In this document: positions 27,942 through 37,465 of the stretch, one piece after another
Position numbering within the stretch: the stretch's first letter is position 1
Layout: the number at the start of each line of letters is the position of its first letter
Source of the DNA: JBCAWW01 sp039024315
GTDB taxonomy: Bacteria > Bacteroidota > Bacteroidia > J057
NCBI GenBank assembly: GCA_039024315.1
Contig: JBCCQN010000009.1
Location: 1-64,000 of the forward strand
Length of the DNA: 64,000 nt
Reading direction: 5' to 3'
Translations under genes and position numbers: made by a program
The notes under the pieces: model-generated
What the model was told of the DNA's origin: nothing
What the model saw: only the letters and a program-made list of their open reading frames with translations
Databases searched by the model: none

Positions 27942-30872
27942 ATGACACGATTGATACGACTATTTCTTTTGGGCCTCATTATTGGGCTAGCCCCCAAATA
28001 TTCGCAGGCTCAGTTTATGCGTATCTACACCCAAGGCTTTACCTCAGAGGCTTATGTAGATGCTCAAGCGACCATTGATGGTGGGTTTATCGCTTTGGGA
28101 GATGGCACTGATTTCACCCCAGGCCAACTCCCTGCCTTCAAAAAAATGTTTTTGCACAAAACAGATGCGGTAGGGGCGATCCAATGGACTAGGCAATTTG
28201 ATCAGGGGCCGCTGGATTCCTTGGATTACCGAGCCCACCGAGTCATACAGACCTCAGATGGGGGCTATCTGGTAATGGGAACTCAAATCAGGGATATGTG
28301 GAATTCACCTGATACGATGAAGACCATCCTCATTAAGACCAATGCTGCCGGAAATACCCTTTGGTATAAAACCTACCTGCTAGATTTCTCTATAAATATT
28401 GCACGGAATATCGTCAATACTCCAGATGGGGGCTTCATTTTTTGTGGAGAAAAGACCAATGGAGCAGAATATTTCACCTATAAAGTTGACGCTCAAGGAG
28501 ATAGTTTATGGACACGTAGCTGGCCAGGTATCTACCAGGAAGGCATGAATGCAATTGTCAATACTCCTGATGGTGGTTTTACGATAGGAGGCTCAATAGA
28601 CGTTGATACCCTCAATCTCCAAAACAATGAACTCAGAATGTATCTCCGGCATTTTGATAGTCTGGGCAATCAATTGTGGTACTCACAGTATGGGGTACAT
28701 GCTCAAAACTTTTTGGTCTTTGACATGAGTCTTTCCGCCAGTGGGAAGTATGCCTTTGCCATTATCGATAATGATACATTAGGGGGACCGCAACAAGGCG
28801 CAATCGCTGTTTTTGACAATCAAGGAAACTTTGAGTTCTTGAAGCATTACAGCACGAGCGCTAGGGAATCGCCTAAAGCTATTTGGGGTACTCCCGATGG
28901 GGGATTTGTGATGACCGGTAGATCATTATTTGATGGAGGTACAATACATGCTATCAAAACCGATAGCTTAGGCAATACCGAATGGGCCAACACTTATAAG
29001 GCGCAAAATACAGGTTCTAACTCCCTTAGCCAGAAGGGAGTGAGTATTGCCCCTACTTTAACGGGTGGATATGTCATCTGTACGGAAGCTGGCTACTCCT
29101 CCCCCTATCTTATCGTGGTCGGGGCAAATGGCGAGGTCGAAACCAATATAGTAGAAGGCAACGTATTTCTTGATACCAACTTTGATTGTATCCTAGATAG
29201 TGCCGAAGCCAACTATTCCGCGATGGTGCTTGAACTGAGCGATCTAAGTACGAATACTCTCTATCATACAGTGCCTGACAGCAACGGCTATTATCAATTT
29301 GAGGTTCAATCAGGTAATTATACCCTTAGTACGCAGACCAATGTGCCTTATTTCAATTGGTTATGTCCCCCAAACCCTCTCATGCTCAGTGGATTTGATA
29401 CTATTGCTGTAGATATTCCACTCGAGATCACCAGCTCTTGTCCCTACAATACCGTAAGTGTCAATAGTCCGGCTTTCCCTTTCAATACTTTGAGTCGGAT
29501 CTATGTTCAGGCCTGTAATACTGGTACGCTTTACTCGGAGAATACGCTAGTAGAAGTAGAGCTCGATTCAGCCTTGAGTTTTTCTAGCGCAAGCCCTAGC
29601 CCACTCTCGATTAATGGACAAATACTCACCTTTGACTTGGATACGCTTGACGTACTAGAATGTGTCCAAATCGAAATATATGCTCAACTGGATACGCTTA
29701 CTACGCTTGGGGCTACTCATTGTGTCGAAGCCAAAATCTATCCAGACACTGTATGCGGCTTTAGTCCTTGGACGGGCGCTAGTATCACGGCACAGGCTAG
29801 TTGTCAAAACGATAGTGTGATTTTTGAGCTAGGTAATCAGGGATCAGACATGCTGTTGAGCCAAAATTATACAGTCTATGTCGATGATGTCATTTTTAGC
29901 ACGGCCCCATTTCAACTCAACAATGGGGAGTCCGCACAAATCAAGCAAGCAGCCTTAGCAGGCTCTACTTATCGGATCGAGGCGATGCAGGAAGACAATT
30001 ATCCTTCTTATCTCGGAGATTCTATTGCGATTGCCTTTTTTGAGGGGTGTTCGGCTTTGCCGAACGGTGGGTTTAATGTGGGTTTCATTACCCAGTTTTA
30101 TCTGGGCAACTCCAATCCTTCTGAGGCGATTTTCTGTCAGGAAAACGTCTTTGCTTATGATCCCAATGATAAACTAGCCCAGCCCAAAGGCTATGGTCCG
30201 GGCCACTTGATTTACAACAACACTCCGCTTGATTACACCATTCGGTTTCAAAATACCGGTACTGACACTGCGCGTAGAGTAATCATTCTCGATACGCTTT
30301 CGCCTTTACTCGACATTAATAGTATTGAGCTAGGTGCAGCCAGCCATCCCTACACTTTTGACATTATCAGAGATAATGTACTACGCTTTACTTTTAACCC
30401 CATTGTCTTACCGGACTCCGGTGCCAACCAAGCAGCCTCTAATGGAAATATTAGCTTCAAAGTGCAGTTAGCAGATAATCTCCCCGACGGAACCTTGATT
30501 GAAAATAGAGCCGCAATTTACTTTGATTACAATCCGCCAATCATTACCCCCATCGTATTTCATAGCATTGGCTCAGACTTTGTCCCGATCAACCTGACTT
30601 ATAGTGTGGAGCCCATTAGACCGGAGCTGAGTGTAAAAGTATGGCCCAATCCGTTCCGCGAAGCGGTAAATATAAAAATAGAAAACCGGCCCTACAGCCA
30701 ATTAAGCATAGAAATCATGGATATCAACGGACGGCTTGTTAAAATAGAAACTGTACAAAATAGTCAAGAAATCGTTGTCCAAGCCCCCCATTGGCCCGCA
30801 GGAATCTACTTCTTTCGCCTCCTAGGAGAAGGAGAAGAACTTGCGAGGGGGAAAATGGTCCTCAAAAATTAA
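27942..30872 (+). CDS. Secreted protein with T9SS type A sorting domain
   Basis: From ATG 27942 this is 976 residues, with a signal peptide (MTRLIRLFLLGLIIGLAPKY, cleavage near SQAQ). The frame is open 6 codons further up. Residues about 25-405 form a beta-propeller-like set of repeats recognised by TPDGGF and similar phrases (for example NTPDGGFIFCGE, NTPDGGFTIGGS, GTPDGGFVMTG). A SdrD/CNA-type beta domain follows (VFLDTNFDCILDSAE), then a DUF11-like domain (YTIRFQNTGTDTARRVIILDTL, ENRAAIYFDYNPPI). The C-terminal T9SS type A domain begins VWPNPF. Two hairpin-element copies lie in the coding region (30049-30065 and 30651-30666). It is surface-exposed or released; its ligand is unknown. Confidence 0.85.
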   Translation: MTRLIRLFLLGLIIGLAPKYSQAQFMRIYTQGFTSEAYVDAQATIDGGFIALGDGTDFTPGQLPAFKKMFLHKTDAVGAIQWTRQFDQGPLDSLDYRAHRVIQTSDGGYLVMGTQIRDMWNSPDTMKTILIKTNAAGNTLWYKTYLLDFSINIARNIVNTPDGGFIFCGEKTNGAEYFTYKVDAQGDSLWTRSWPGIYQEGMNAIVNTPDGGFTIGGSIDVDTLNLQNNELRMYLRHFDSLGNQLWYSQYGVHAQNFLVFDMSLSASGKYAFAIIDNDTLGGPQQGAIAVFDNQGNFEFLKHYSTSARESPKAIWGTPDGGFVMTGRSLFDGGTIHAIKTDSLGNTEWANTYKAQNTGSNSLSQKGVSIAPTLTGGYVICTEAGYSSPYLIVVGANGEVETNIVEGNVFLDTNFDCILDSAEANYSAMVLELSDLSTNTLYHTVPDSNGYYQFEVQSGNYTLSTQTNVPYFNWLCPPNPLMLSGFDTIAVDIPLEITSSCPYNTVSVNSPAFPFNTLSRIYVQACNTGTLYSENTLVEVELDSALSFSSASPSPLSINGQILTFDLDTLDVLECVQIEIYAQLDTLTTLGATHCVEAKIYPDTVCGFSPWTGASITAQASCQNDSVIFELGNQGSDMLLSQNYTVYVDDVIFSTAPFQLNNGESAQIKQAALAGSTYRIEAMQEDNYPSYLGDSIAIAFFEGCSALPNGGFNVGFITQFYLGNSNPSEAIFCQENVFAYDPNDKLAQPKGYGPGHLIYNNTPLDYTIRFQNTGTDTARRVIILDTLSPLLDINSIELGAASHPYTFDIIRDNVLRFTFNPIVLPDSGANQAASNGNISFKVQLADNLPDGTLIENRAAIYFDYNPPIITPIVFHSIGSDFVPINLTYSVEPIRPELSVKVWPNPFREAVNIKIENRPYSQLSIEIMDINGRLVKIETVQNSQEIVVQAPHWPAGIYFFRLLGEGEELARGKMVLKN

Positions 30873-30897
30873 ATTTTCTCATTATTGTCACAAGCGA

Positions 30898-30926
30898 AAG
30901 GGTCGCACTTTATGCGACCCTTTTTT
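30898..30926 (+). terminator. Rho-independent terminator
   Basis: AAGGGTCGCA pairs with TGCGACCCTT around a 5-nt loop (CTTTA), followed by TTTTTT. It lies 26 bp after the stop at 30872, before the convergent porX stop at 30945. Confidence 0.9.
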
Positions 30927-30944
30927 CTGTTATATCGATCGATC

Positions 30945-32516
30945 TTATTTAAACTTAGGGTTTAACTCAATTATGGGTACAATCATTTCCTCCAAGCTGA
31001 TCCCCCCGTGCTGGAAGGTATCCCTATAATAATTGACGTAATAATTGTAATTGTTGGGATAGGCAAAAAAGTAATCCTCCATCGTAAAGACGTAAGTAGA
31101 ACTCACATTAGACTTAGGCAAGAAGGCATCTTCTGGCTTATAGATGGTGAATACGTTTTTAGACTTTTCGTCGTAATTCAAATTTTTCCCTTGCTTGTAA
31201 CGCAAATTAGTCGTGGTATTTCTATCCCCGATAATCCTTATAGGACGCTTGACCCTAACGGTACCATGATCAGTCGTTAAGATCACTTTGACGTTACGCT
31301 GAGATAGCGTCTTGAGCACACGTAATAAAGGCGAAAATTCTAACCATGAACGCGAGATAGACCGATAAGCCGCTTCATTGGGAGCAAGCTCACGGATAAT
31401 GTTCATCTCGGTGCGTGAATGCGACAGTAGGTCGATAAAGTTATAGACGATGACGTTGAGATCGTTGTGCATCAGATTGAGGACGTTATCCGCTAGGTTC
31501 TTACCATGTTCATTGGTGATAACCTTGTGATAACTATGCTTGATGTTAAGCCTCGCTCTTTTGATATGCTCTGCGAGCAACTCCGCCTCAAATTGGTTTT
31601 TACCGCCTTCTTCCTCATCATTGAGCCAATATTTGGGATATCGCCTCGAGATCTCCAGTGGCATTAGGCCAGAGAAGATGGCGTTGCGCGCGTATTGAGT
31701 GGCCGTAGGCAAAATACCATAGTAGGCGTCCTCATTATCGATGTAAAAGAAGTCCGATATGATAGCTTCAAATTCTTTCCATTGGTCGTAGCGCAAACAG
31801 TCCACCAGAATAAAGAAAACGCTTTCGTAGCCATCATCTAAGTGGCGGAAGGTAGTCTGTGAAAGCACATCTGGCGACAACATAGGGCGCTGCGACATAT
31901 CTTTGGTATGTAGCCAGTCAACATAGTTTCTGGCTACGAATCGCCCGTAATTGTTATTGGCTTCTGAGAGCTGATTGGCGAGGACTTCTTCCATGCTTTT
32001 GTCCTCATTCTCACCCATTTTCCCTTCCCAATAGATCAACTTCTTGTAGATATCGATCCAATCTCGATGATCGTTATCTTCAAAAAATTGCATGGCGATA
32101 TTTCGAAAATCCTGCTGGTAGTCTGAGTTGACCTTTGCAGTAACCAGTTTTTTATTTTCAAGGACCTTTTTACAGGCCAACAAAATTTGGGTGGGCTTGA
32201 CAGGCTTGATCAAATAATCCGTAATCTGGGCCCCGATCGCACTTTCCATGATGTGCTCTTCCTCAGATTTAGTAATCATGATCACCGGCTGATTAGGCTT
32301 GAACTGCTGTATTTCAGACAAGACCGTAAGCCCATCCATTCCTGGCATTTGCTCATCTAGGAAGACGATGTCAAAACTTTCTGTTTTGAGTAATTCTAGT
32401 GCATCTAAACCATTGCTGACAGAGGAAACATCAAACTTTTTCTCGCGCAGGAACATCATGTGCGCTTTGAGCAAATCGATTTCATCATCAACCCACAGGA
32501 TTTTTGGATTTTGCAT
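30945..32516 (-). CDS. porX: T9SS regulator PorX (response receiver plus PglZ-type phosphodiesterase domain)
   Basis: This 523-residue protein has a receiver domain at 1-120, with Asp10, Asp11, phosphoacceptor Asp54 (VFLDEQMPGMDG) and Lys104 (LIKPVKP). A helical bridge follows, then an alkaline-phosphatase-like PglZ domain from about 225. That domain has ILVDCLRYD (metal-binding Asp239), the nucleophile Thr in LPTATQYARN (Thr271/273) and TTDHGTVRV. This architecture is PorX. With PorY and an ECF sigma factor PorX controls T9SS gene expression in Porphyromonas, and it cleaves oligonucleotides (family knowledge). No PorY is in the window. Length is normal. Confidence 0.93.
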   Translation of the reverse strand: MQNPKILWVDDEIDLLKAHMMFLREKKFDVSSVSNGLDALELLKTESFDIVFLDEQMPGMDGLTVLSEIQQFKPNQPVIMITKSEEEHIMESAIGAQITDYLIKPVKPTQILLACKKVLENKKLVTAKVNSDYQQDFRNIAMQFFEDNDHRDWIDIYKKLIYWEGKMGENEDKSMEEVLANQLSEANNNYGRFVARNYVDWLHTKDMSQRPMLSPDVLSQTTFRHLDDGYESVFFILVDCLRYDQWKEFEAIISDFFYIDNEDAYYGILPTATQYARNAIFSGLMPLEISRRYPKYWLNDEEEGGKNQFEAELLAEHIKRARLNIKHSYHKVITNEHGKNLADNVLNLMHNDLNVIVYNFIDLLSHSRTEMNIIRELAPNEAAYRSISRSWLEFSPLLRVLKTLSQRNVKVILTTDHGTVRVKRPIRIIGDRNTTTNLRYKQGKNLNYDEKSKNVFTIYKPEDAFLPKSNVSSTYVFTMEDYFFAYPNNYNYYVNYYRDTFQHGGISLEEMIVPIIELNPKFK

Positions 32517-32630
32517 ATGTTCTTTCTACAGATCGTGAAATAATAAAAGAGTAGCGGTTTTTCGATGCGCAAAAATAATTAGTGGGTTAAGTTAAGATAT
32601 ACGGGAAGGATCTCTACAACGTTTTGTCAA

Positions 32631-33893
32631 TTATCCCAACACGATCTCTTGATGCTCCGAAGTCATGCCGGCATTGGAAAGCGAGCATTTATAAACCCCT
32701 TGGGGGAGGCCATCTAGATCCATCTTTACCCTACGAGAAGTTCCCGAAATAATTTGATCCCGCACAGGCGTACCGCTGTGATTATGGAGCGTAAACTTGG
32801 CGGGTTTGGTCCGAATAGGTATGTTGACCTGAGCGAGCAATTCATGTTTTTTGGCATTGTATTGCAATTGGGTAATTCCGGGTGCTACAGTGCCTTTACT
32901 AGTTCTAAACATAAAATACCTAGCCAGGTAGATCAAGACAGCCAAGCCAATTATGATCGGAATCGCTAAATATATCCAATCGGAATCTGCTTTATCAGAA
33001 GCGCCGCCATCTACATCTTCCATGGGTACTAGCGATACTGCCTTATCACTGCTAGTTTCAGCTAAGGGGCCATCATTGTACAAATTAGGCGCAAAAAGTT
33101 CTATCGCTCTCGTTGCATCCATAGGTAGGGTAGAAACAAAAGAAATTTGGGTGGAGGCGATTGGGAGAGAGCGCCACTCGCTAGATTCTATATCTCCATT
33201 CATCAAAAGGGCCAAATCTTCATACAAGCCACCACTAGTCCAACTGAAGTAGGCCCAATCTTCTTTATAGCCAGGGGCGAGTACGTAAACGGGAAGTTCT
33301 ATTTCCCGAAATATATCTCCAGGACTCCGTTCACTATAACCACTACTAATGATAAAAATTGCCTTATTACCGGCATAAGGATTTAGGGCCTCTATGCCAG
33401 CTTTCATCGCTTGTGGCAAGGCTTGGCCAGGTGCTTCTTCGCTACCATTGAGAATCATTTTAAGCACCTCGAAATTGTCGGTCAAATCAGTATTCATATC
33501 TACTGATTCGGCAAACCCAATTAGAGCTAGAGAATCTTGCTCAGCATTGAAGCCATCAATCAGCTTACTAATGGATCTTTTGACACTTTTCCAATTAAAA
33601 GGGGTTCCAGCCCAACCGCTTGAATGATCAAATATCAGCACTGCATTAATGCCTTCATCTCTACTATTGCGCTGCCATTTGGTAATATTCTTTTTTTGCC
33701 CATTTTCTAGCACATACCATTGTTCTACTTGGTTGCTATTGGGATCAGGCAAAGCACGATTGACTTCTATAACCATCTGCCCCACTTCGCTGGACACGAT
33801 ATCCAAAGAAATTGGATTGGCAGCATAGGAGTTGAAAGCGAAGCAGATAAGAGCAGAAAGAATCGTAAGACTTAAAGGGTTATTGATCTGCAT
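32631..33893 (-). CDS. VWA-domain membrane protein
   Basis: From ATG 33893 this is 420 residues; the frame starts 25 codons earlier but a signal peptide (LSLTILSALICFAFNSYA) begins here. A von Willebrand A domain spans about 75-245. Its MIDAS motif is AVLIFDHSSG, so the third residue of DxSxS is Gly and metal binding may be weak. A single transmembrane helix (about 305-325, IYLAIPIIIGLAVLIYLARYF) is followed by a small beta domain. It is divergent from the HD-domain gene. The function is unknown; proteins of this type often act with envelope complexes. Confidence 0.78.
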   Translation of the reverse strand: MQINNPLSLTILSALICFAFNSYAANPISLDIVSSEVGQMVIEVNRALPDPNSNQVEQWYVLENGQKKNITKWQRNSRDEGINAVLIFDHSSGWAGTPFNWKSVKRSISKLIDGFNAEQDSLALIGFAESVDMNTDLTDNFEVLKMILNGSEEAPGQALPQAMKAGIEALNPYAGNKAIFIISSGYSERSPGDIFREIELPVYVLAPGYKEDWAYFSWTSGGLYEDLALLMNGDIESSEWRSLPIASTQISFVSTLPMDATRAIELFAPNLYNDGPLAETSSDKAVSLVPMEDVDGGASDKADSDWIYLAIPIIIGLAVLIYLARYFMFRTSKGTVAPGITQLQYNAKKHELLAQVNIPIRTKPAKFTLHNHSGTPVRDQIISGTSRRVKMDLDGLPQGVYKCSLSNAGMTSEHQEIVLG

Positions 33894-33970
33894 TAGGTTG
33901 ATTATTCTCTGATCTTCAACGAGTAAAGTACAATTATTTTTTAATTTAGACCGCAAAAGCCTCCCCATCC

Positions 33971-35209
33971 TTGAAAAAGAATCTTAAAAGTCCCAAAATC
34001 ATCAATGACCCTGTTCACGGCTTCGTTGAGATCCCGCGTGGAACCCTACTCAAACTCATTGATGAGCCTGCCTTCCAAAGGTTAAGGAGGATCAAACAAC
34101 TAGGGATGAGCACCCTAGTATATCCTGGAGCCGTCCACACTCGTTTTAATCATGCCTTGGGAGCGATGCACCTCATGCGCCAAGCCTTGGACACCCTCAG
34201 GCGGAAGAAGGTAGAAATCTCAAAAAGAGAATACCGTGCAGCCCTCATCGCCATCCTCATGCATGACATTGGCCATGGCCCTTTTTCTCATGCCTTAGAG
34301 TACGCGATTATCCCCAATTTGCATCATGAACAAATGAGTCTTGCTCTCATGCAATATCTCAACCGCAAATATCGTGGCAAACTTGATTTGGCGATTGACA
34401 TTTTTGAAGGCAATTACGAAAGAGGCTTCTTTCATCAATTAGTTTCGGGTCAATTGGATATGGACAGAATGGATTATTTGATCCGAGATTCCTTTTTTAC
34501 TGGGGTGGTAGAAGGTGTGGTGGGGATCGATCGCATCATCAAAATCCTCAATGTCTATCAAGACCAATTGGTTTGTGAGGACAAAGGCATCTACTCTCTC
34601 GAAAAGTTTGTAGTAGCGCGTCGTTTGATGTATTGGCAGGTGTACCTGCATAAAGCGGCCATGTCAGCCGAAAGTACCATCGTCAATATCTTGAAAAGGG
34701 TTAGGTATTTGTTGGATTCGGGCGAAAAAGTTTGGCTAGATGACAACTTGGCTTATTTCTTTGAAAATGACATTTCAGCAGATGACATCAACGATGAGGT
34801 AATCGAACGCTTTATCAGACTCGATGATGGAGATATCGAATTTGCCTTAAAAAAATGGCAGTTCGCCAAGGATAAGGTCCTTGCCGATCTTTGCCAACGA
34901 ATCGCCAGTCGCCGTCTACTCAAGTTGAGTATTAAAGAAGAAGCGTTCTCCGAGGAGATCATACACCAAAAACGCCTCGCCTGGAGTAAAAAGGCCAAAA
35001 TCAGTATCGAGGATGCTGCCTATTTCGTATTCGCTGGCGAAGTGTCCAATCAACCTTATTTCGAGAACAGCCAAAAACCAATCATGATTTGGTACAAAAA
35101 CGGTAAGCTCAAAGACCTCAGTACCGCCTCAGATATGCAAAACATCCACGCACTATCTGAGCCCGTCATAAAATACTACCTTTGCCAGCCTGGCGAATTG
35201 ACTGACTAA
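33971..35209 (+). CDS. HD-domain phosphohydrolase (dNTPase/SAMHD1-like)
   Basis: This 412-residue protein has NDPVHGFVEIP at the N-terminus, then YPGAVHTRFNHALGAMHL and MHDIGHGPFSH, which give the H...HD...D metal ligands (around residues 56-110). QLDMDRMDYLIRDSF (about 158-172) completes the site. These match the HD family that hydrolyses dNTPs or related nucleotides. The start codon is TTG at 33971 (TTGAAAAAG); no in-frame ATG is available upstream. It is followed after 7 bp by the TauE/SafE gene, so they form an operon. Deoxynucleotide pool control or phage defence are both possible roles, and I cannot choose. Confidence 0.85.
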   Translation: MKKNLKSPKIINDPVHGFVEIPRGTLLKLIDEPAFQRLRRIKQLGMSTLVYPGAVHTRFNHALGAMHLMRQALDTLRRKKVEISKREYRAALIAILMHDIGHGPFSHALEYAIIPNLHHEQMSLALMQYLNRKYRGKLDLAIDIFEGNYERGFFHQLVSGQLDMDRMDYLIRDSFFTGVVEGVVGIDRIIKILNVYQDQLVCEDKGIYSLEKFVVARRLMYWQVYLHKAAMSAESTIVNILKRVRYLLDSGEKVWLDDNLAYFFENDISADDINDEVIERFIRLDDGDIEFALKKWQFAKDKVLADLCQRIASRRLLKLSIKEEAFSEEIIHQKRLAWSKKAKISIEDAAYFVFAGEVSNQPYFENSQKPIMIWYKNGKLKDLSTASDMQNIHALSEPVIKYYLCQPGELTD

Positions 35210-35216
35210 GCGTTCT

Positions 35217-35975
35217 ATGCTCGACCTGCTGGCTCAATATGAATTAAGTACCACCCAATGGCTATTGCTTGCGGTGTGTGGCACCATCGTAGGCATGTCC
35301 AAAACGGGCGTTGCTGGCGTTTACAATATTACCCTCCCTATTTTAGCGATCATCTTTGGCGGGAAAGACTCAACAGGCATATTGCTTCCGATTTTGTTGA
35401 TGGCCGATGTCTTTGGCGTGGCCTACTACAATCGTGCGGCAAACTGGTCCTACATTTGGAAGATCTTTCCTTGGGCTTTTGCGGGGGTCATTTTAGGTAC
35501 CTGGGTGGGAGATAGCATTTCTGATCAGTGGTTCAATCGCCTATTGGCGATTGTGATTCTCTTGGGGATTGGCATCATGCTATTTATGGAGTTTCGCAAA
35601 AATAAAAATGTACCCGACCATTGGTGGTTTGCAGGTTTGATGGGGCTTTTGGCGGGCTTTACCACTATGGTCGGCAATGCGGCAGGACCGATCATGGCGG
35701 TTTATCTATTGGCGATGAGGTTGCCTAAAAATGCTTACATAGGTACTCAAGCTTGGTTTTTTATGTTGATCAATCTTAGCAAACTGCCTTTCCATGTCTT
35801 TGTCTGGGATACCATTTCCCCCAGCAGTTTAGTGCTGGACTTGAGCCTTTTGCCGGCTATAGGCCTAGGCGCTATTATCGGTATTTGGATCATCAAACAC
35901 ATTAGCGATTCTGTTTATCGTAAATTTATCATCATTGTGACCATTCTTTCGACATTCCTACTTTTCTTCAAATAG
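35217..35975 (+). CDS. Sulfite exporter TauE/SafE family membrane protein
   Basis: This 252-residue protein has about eight hydrophobic segments in two halves. It shows family phrases GTIVGMSKTGVAG (about 21-33) and GFTTMVGNAAGPIMAVYLLA (about 143-162), the inverted-repeat signature of TauE/SafE anion exporters. It begins 7 bp after the HD gene. The substrate (sulfite, sulfoacetate or another anion) is not predictable from sequence. Confidence 0.85.
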   Translation: MLDLLAQYELSTTQWLLLAVCGTIVGMSKTGVAGVYNITLPILAIIFGGKDSTGILLPILLMADVFGVAYYNRAANWSYIWKIFPWAFAGVILGTWVGDSISDQWFNRLLAIVILLGIGIMLFMEFRKNKNVPDHWWFAGLMGLLAGFTTMVGNAAGPIMAVYLLAMRLPKNAYIGTQAWFFMLINLSKLPFHVFVWDTISPSSLVLDLSLLPAIGLGAIIGIWIIKHISDSVYRKFIIIVTILSTFLLFFK

Positions 35976-36057
35976 AATATTTCCCGTTTCCGCAGCAAAA
36001 TCAACCATTCGGGTAGGCTTGTTTTTGCCTTCTGCTTGACAATTCTATTTTCGGATA

Positions 36058-36456
36058 ATGAAACAACTTTATCCGCGCATTTGCCTTTTGCTCATCATGC
36101 CCCTGTGGATTAGTTGCCAAGGACCCAAAGCGCAAATCCAAGCCAACACCTGGGTACTCTTTGAGCATGTTTACATCAACACCTCCCAACAAGAATATAT
36201 AAAGGACACCTTTACCCTTTCTGAACGAAAACTAGTACTCTCATTTGGGGACACCTCTGTCAATTGGGTAGAAGATAACCGCCCCATGCATGGTGAATAT
36301 CGAGTACTAGAAACAGGCTATCTGCATATGTTGGGCCATGATTTCAGGATCAATCGACTAGGCGAGCGTATCATGGTGCTCGAAAAAGAAGACGAAAAAA
36401 GTCTCAGTCAATACTTTTTTGCCCCTGATGACTGCATGTGCTGGGAAGAAATGTAA
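36058..36456 (+). CDS. Small lipoprotein, unknown function
   Basis: This 132-residue protein has a lipoprotein signal (LLLIMPLWISC, lipid Cys at about residue 20). A small beta-rich domain of about 110 residues follows, with a Cys pair near the end (DDCMCWEEM). It ends 5 bp before the convergent hydrolase stop. I do not recognise the family. Confidence 0.65.
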   Translation: MKQLYPRICLLLIMPLWISCQGPKAQIQANTWVLFEHVYINTSQQEYIKDTFTLSERKLVLSFGDTSVNWVEDNRPMHGEYRVLETGYLHMLGHDFRINRLGERIMVLEKEDEKSLSQYFFAPDDCMCWEEM

Positions 36457-36461
36457 AGGGG

Positions 36462-37391
36462 CTATTTATCCTTCATAAATTGTCGCACCACACGATCAAA
36501 CTGCTTCGGCGCTTCGATAAAACTAAAGTGCCCACAATAAGGCAAAACCGCTAACTCGGCTTCCGGCATTACCTCTACCAACTGCTTAATCGCCAGCTCC
36601 GGAGTAGGATCAAAGTCCCCATGAATAAATAAACTAGGAACCTCCAAACCCGCTAAATCTTCCACCAAATTATAGTCGCTTAGATCGCGGTATAGGGGAT
36701 AGAGCCGGCGTTGCCGAACGTTATACTTTGTCGGTACATAAATGCGCATCGAGTCTAAGTATTGTGGATAATAAAAACCATATTTATAACTCAGCCGCTG
36801 GATATAATAATAGGCATTGGGATCCCCTGCCTTGTATTCATCCGACCGATACCAATCTCTCAATAATTCAGCATCCTCATCGTTCCGTCTCCTCAAAAAG
36901 ATGCTATCAGCCAAGCCTTCAAAATTACGATTAGGAGCAATAGAGTTGACAAAAATCAACGAATTAAGATTTTCAGGATAGGTTTTGGCGTACCACATCG
37001 CCAATAAACTTCCCCACGAATGCCCCATTAGATTTAGTTTTTCAAGGCCAAACTGCTCTCTCAAAAACTCCAAATCCTCTACTAGCTGATCCATTTTTAG
37101 CCCCATGCTATCTCCCTCCAAAGAAGAATGTCCGGCATAACGCTGGTCGTAAAAAATCAGTTGGAAATTTTGGGCGAGGCCTTCAAGATGTGGCAAAAAA
37201 TAATCGTGGCTCAGTCCCGGCCCTCCGTGCAAGACCACAATAGGTTTACCACGGCCTATTTTCTTGTAATACAATTCAGTATCAAACACCTTCACCATGC
37301 CTGAAGGAGGGTCAGCAGGTATATTTTTTTCAAGACAAGCCGTCAATACAAGAGACAGCAATATGGCAAGCCAATGTAGTTTCATGGTCAA
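36462..37391 (-). CDS. Alpha/beta hydrolase lipoprotein (proline iminopeptidase-like)
   Basis: This 309-residue protein has a lipoprotein signal (ILLSLVLTAC, lipid Cys near residue 19), so it is membrane-anchored in the periplasm or outer membrane. The hydrolase fold is clear: oxyanion motif HGGPGLSHD (about 55-63), nucleophile Ser in LMGHSWGSLLA (about 121-131), Asp in HGDFDPTPE and His in CGHFSFIEAP. It resembles prolyl aminopeptidases (S33 family), but substrate cannot be fixed. The start could be Met3. A dispersed hairpin element lies at 36704-36722. Confidence 0.85.
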   Translation of the reverse strand: MTMKLHWLAILLSLVLTACLEKNIPADPPSGMVKVFDTELYYKKIGRGKPIVVLHGGPGLSHDYFLPHLEGLAQNFQLIFYDQRYAGHSSLEGDSMGLKMDQLVEDLEFLREQFGLEKLNLMGHSWGSLLAMWYAKTYPENLNSLIFVNSIAPNRNFEGLADSIFLRRRNDEDAELLRDWYRSDEYKAGDPNAYYYIQRLSYKYGFYYPQYLDSMRIYVPTKYNVRQRRLYPLYRDLSDYNLVEDLAGLEVPSLFIHGDFDPTPELAIKQLVEVMPEAELAVLPYCGHFSFIEAPKQFDRVVRQFMKDK

Positions 37392-37465
37392 TTAGATTGC
37401 GTTTTTGGCAGGAATCCCGTTGTACAAAACTTGTTAATCTTCCCAAAATCGCCAAACTTGTGTAT

